Positions 62,804 to 63,242 of a stretch of DNA of 63,242 bases are shown here, in pieces. Each line of letters begins with the position of its first letter. The stretch's first letter is position 1. The notes under the pieces are model-generated. The model was given only the letters and a program-made list of their open reading frames with translations, was not told where the DNA came from and made no database searches. Position numbers and translations under genes: made by a program. Source of the stretch: an uncultured Tropicimonas sp. (GTDB taxonomy: Bacteria; Pseudomonadota; Alphaproteobacteria; Rhodobacterales; Rhodobacteraceae); the NCBI GenBank assembly GCA_947495685.1, contig CANLZY010000029.1:1-63242 (forward strand), written 5' to 3'.

Positions 62804-63202
62804 TTATTGACCACTGCGTATTTTGGACAAATAGCTCTTCACACTCGACAGAGATGGCAGGTTCAGGTCGGGGTGTTCGTGTTCGAAGGCCTTTAGAACC
62901 GCTTTCGCTTCTTCATTGCGCCCCGGAAGAGATTGCCGATTATTGATCCGGGCTTCGATGAGACCCGTGATCAGCGGGCCGAACCGGTTGGGTGCGGCGC
63001 CCGCCTTTCTTTCTGGAACACCAACCAGCACGCCAAGGTCAGTCCTTGGAACCAGCCGCCCATCCTTCGCGTCCAGTTCGACCAACTCGCTCAGACTCAC
63101 CGTTATGGCCCCATGTGCGGTCAGCGCGCCCTCTGCCGTGACGAGGCGTTGTTGCATTACCCACTCTTGAGGCGTGAGTTCCCCTTGCCCCGCAGACGTC
63201 AT
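62804..63202 (-). CDS. Hypothetical mobile-element protein
   Basis: A 132-residue soluble protein (TPQEWVMQQRLVTAEGALTA, RFGPLITGLIEARINNRQSL, HPDLNLPSLSSVKSYLSKIR). No family is recognised. Its ATG overlaps the stop of the upstream partial gene as ATGA, so it belongs to the same element operon. The basic C-terminal end could bind DNA. Confidence 0.65.
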   Translation of the reverse strand: MTSAGQGELTPQEWVMQQRLVTAEGALTAHGAITVSLSELVELDAKDGRLVPRTDLGVLVGVPERKAGAAPNRFGPLITGLIEARINNRQSLPGRNEEAKAVLKAFEHEHPDLNLPSLSSVKSYLSKIRSGQ

Positions 63203-63242
63203 GCCACGCGGATGATCTCGGCGGTGCCTAGGTCGTTGAAAC
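63199..63242 (-). CDS. C-terminal end of a further element gene (cut by the window edge)
   Basis: The frame entering from the right edge reads FNDLGTAEIIRVA and stops at TGA 63201-63199, overlapping the next start as ATGA. Too little is visible to name the protein, but the tight overlap supports a real operon partner. Confidence 0.6.
   Translation of the reverse strand, partial: FNDLGTAEIIRVA

Overview
The window looks like a chromosomal segment of a GC-rich marine alphaproteobacterium of the order Rhodobacterales (Roseobacter-type). The grounds are the split F0 ATP synthase order atpI-atpB-atpE-atpF'-atpF, a MipZ division regulator, a Ca-binding RTX protein, and the gene order ffh / acetyltransferases / chorismate mutase / rpsP-rimM-trmD-rplS-rpmE. 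Coding is dense, and many gene pairs overlap by ATGA, GTGA or TGATG, which suggests tight translational coupling.

Left part (1-18300): the tail of an unidentified gene, then maeB (malic enzyme fused to a phosphotransacetylase-like domain), two convergent TauE/SafE-type permeases, a PfkB-type kinase coupled to nth (endonuclease III), an AraC-HTH/O6-methylguanine methyltransferase fusion, an OmpA-type lipoprotein and a GntR/FadR regulator with a likely operator. The complete F0 operon follows on the minus strand. After it come an ArsR regulator, a recognisably broken ClbS/DfsB gene, an RTX protein, a LysR regulator coupled to an EamA exporter, a small exported protein, an EF-hand protein with a glycine-glutamine repeat tail, and a short flavodoxin-fold oxidoreductase.

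Middle (18300-30750): a translation and secretion block containing ffh, four consecutive GNAT acetyltransferases, chorismate mutase, rpsP, a 50-residue membrane microprotein, rimM, a membrane protein, trmD, an EthD-like protein, rplS and rpmE. Then come an M42 metallopeptidase, a CelD/FemAB-like acyltransferase, a possible microprotein, mipZ and a hypothetical membrane protein.

Sugar locus (30850-42240): a LacI regulator is divergent from an eight-gene operon. The operon encodes an ABC importer of the glucose/mannose type (binding protein, two permeases, ATPase), a GH2 beta-mannosidase, a TIM-barrel sugar isomerase, a Gfo/Idh dehydrogenase and a GH43 glycosidase. Two near-identical LacI-type palindromes lie 21 bp apart just upstream. 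The genes together suggest uptake and intracellular breakdown of hemicellulose oligosaccharides.

Right part (42240-63242): YqgE, a stand-alone DsbD N-domain protein, an RND efflux pair, moaB and a uracil-DNA glycosylase. Next is a translationally coupled unit of pyrB, two membrane proteins and a dihydroorotase homologue that lacks its HxH metal ligands and catalytic Asp. After it the sequence becomes accessory: a gene-poor stretch, an orphan Gfo/Idh gene, a decayed IS3-family element with intact terminal repeats and a 4-bp target duplication, a membrane alpha/beta hydrolase, an AI-2E-family protein, and a tRNA-Ser(GCU). The tRNA is followed by a multiply broken tyrosine integrase and small HTH genes, which is the edge of an integrated element running off the right end.
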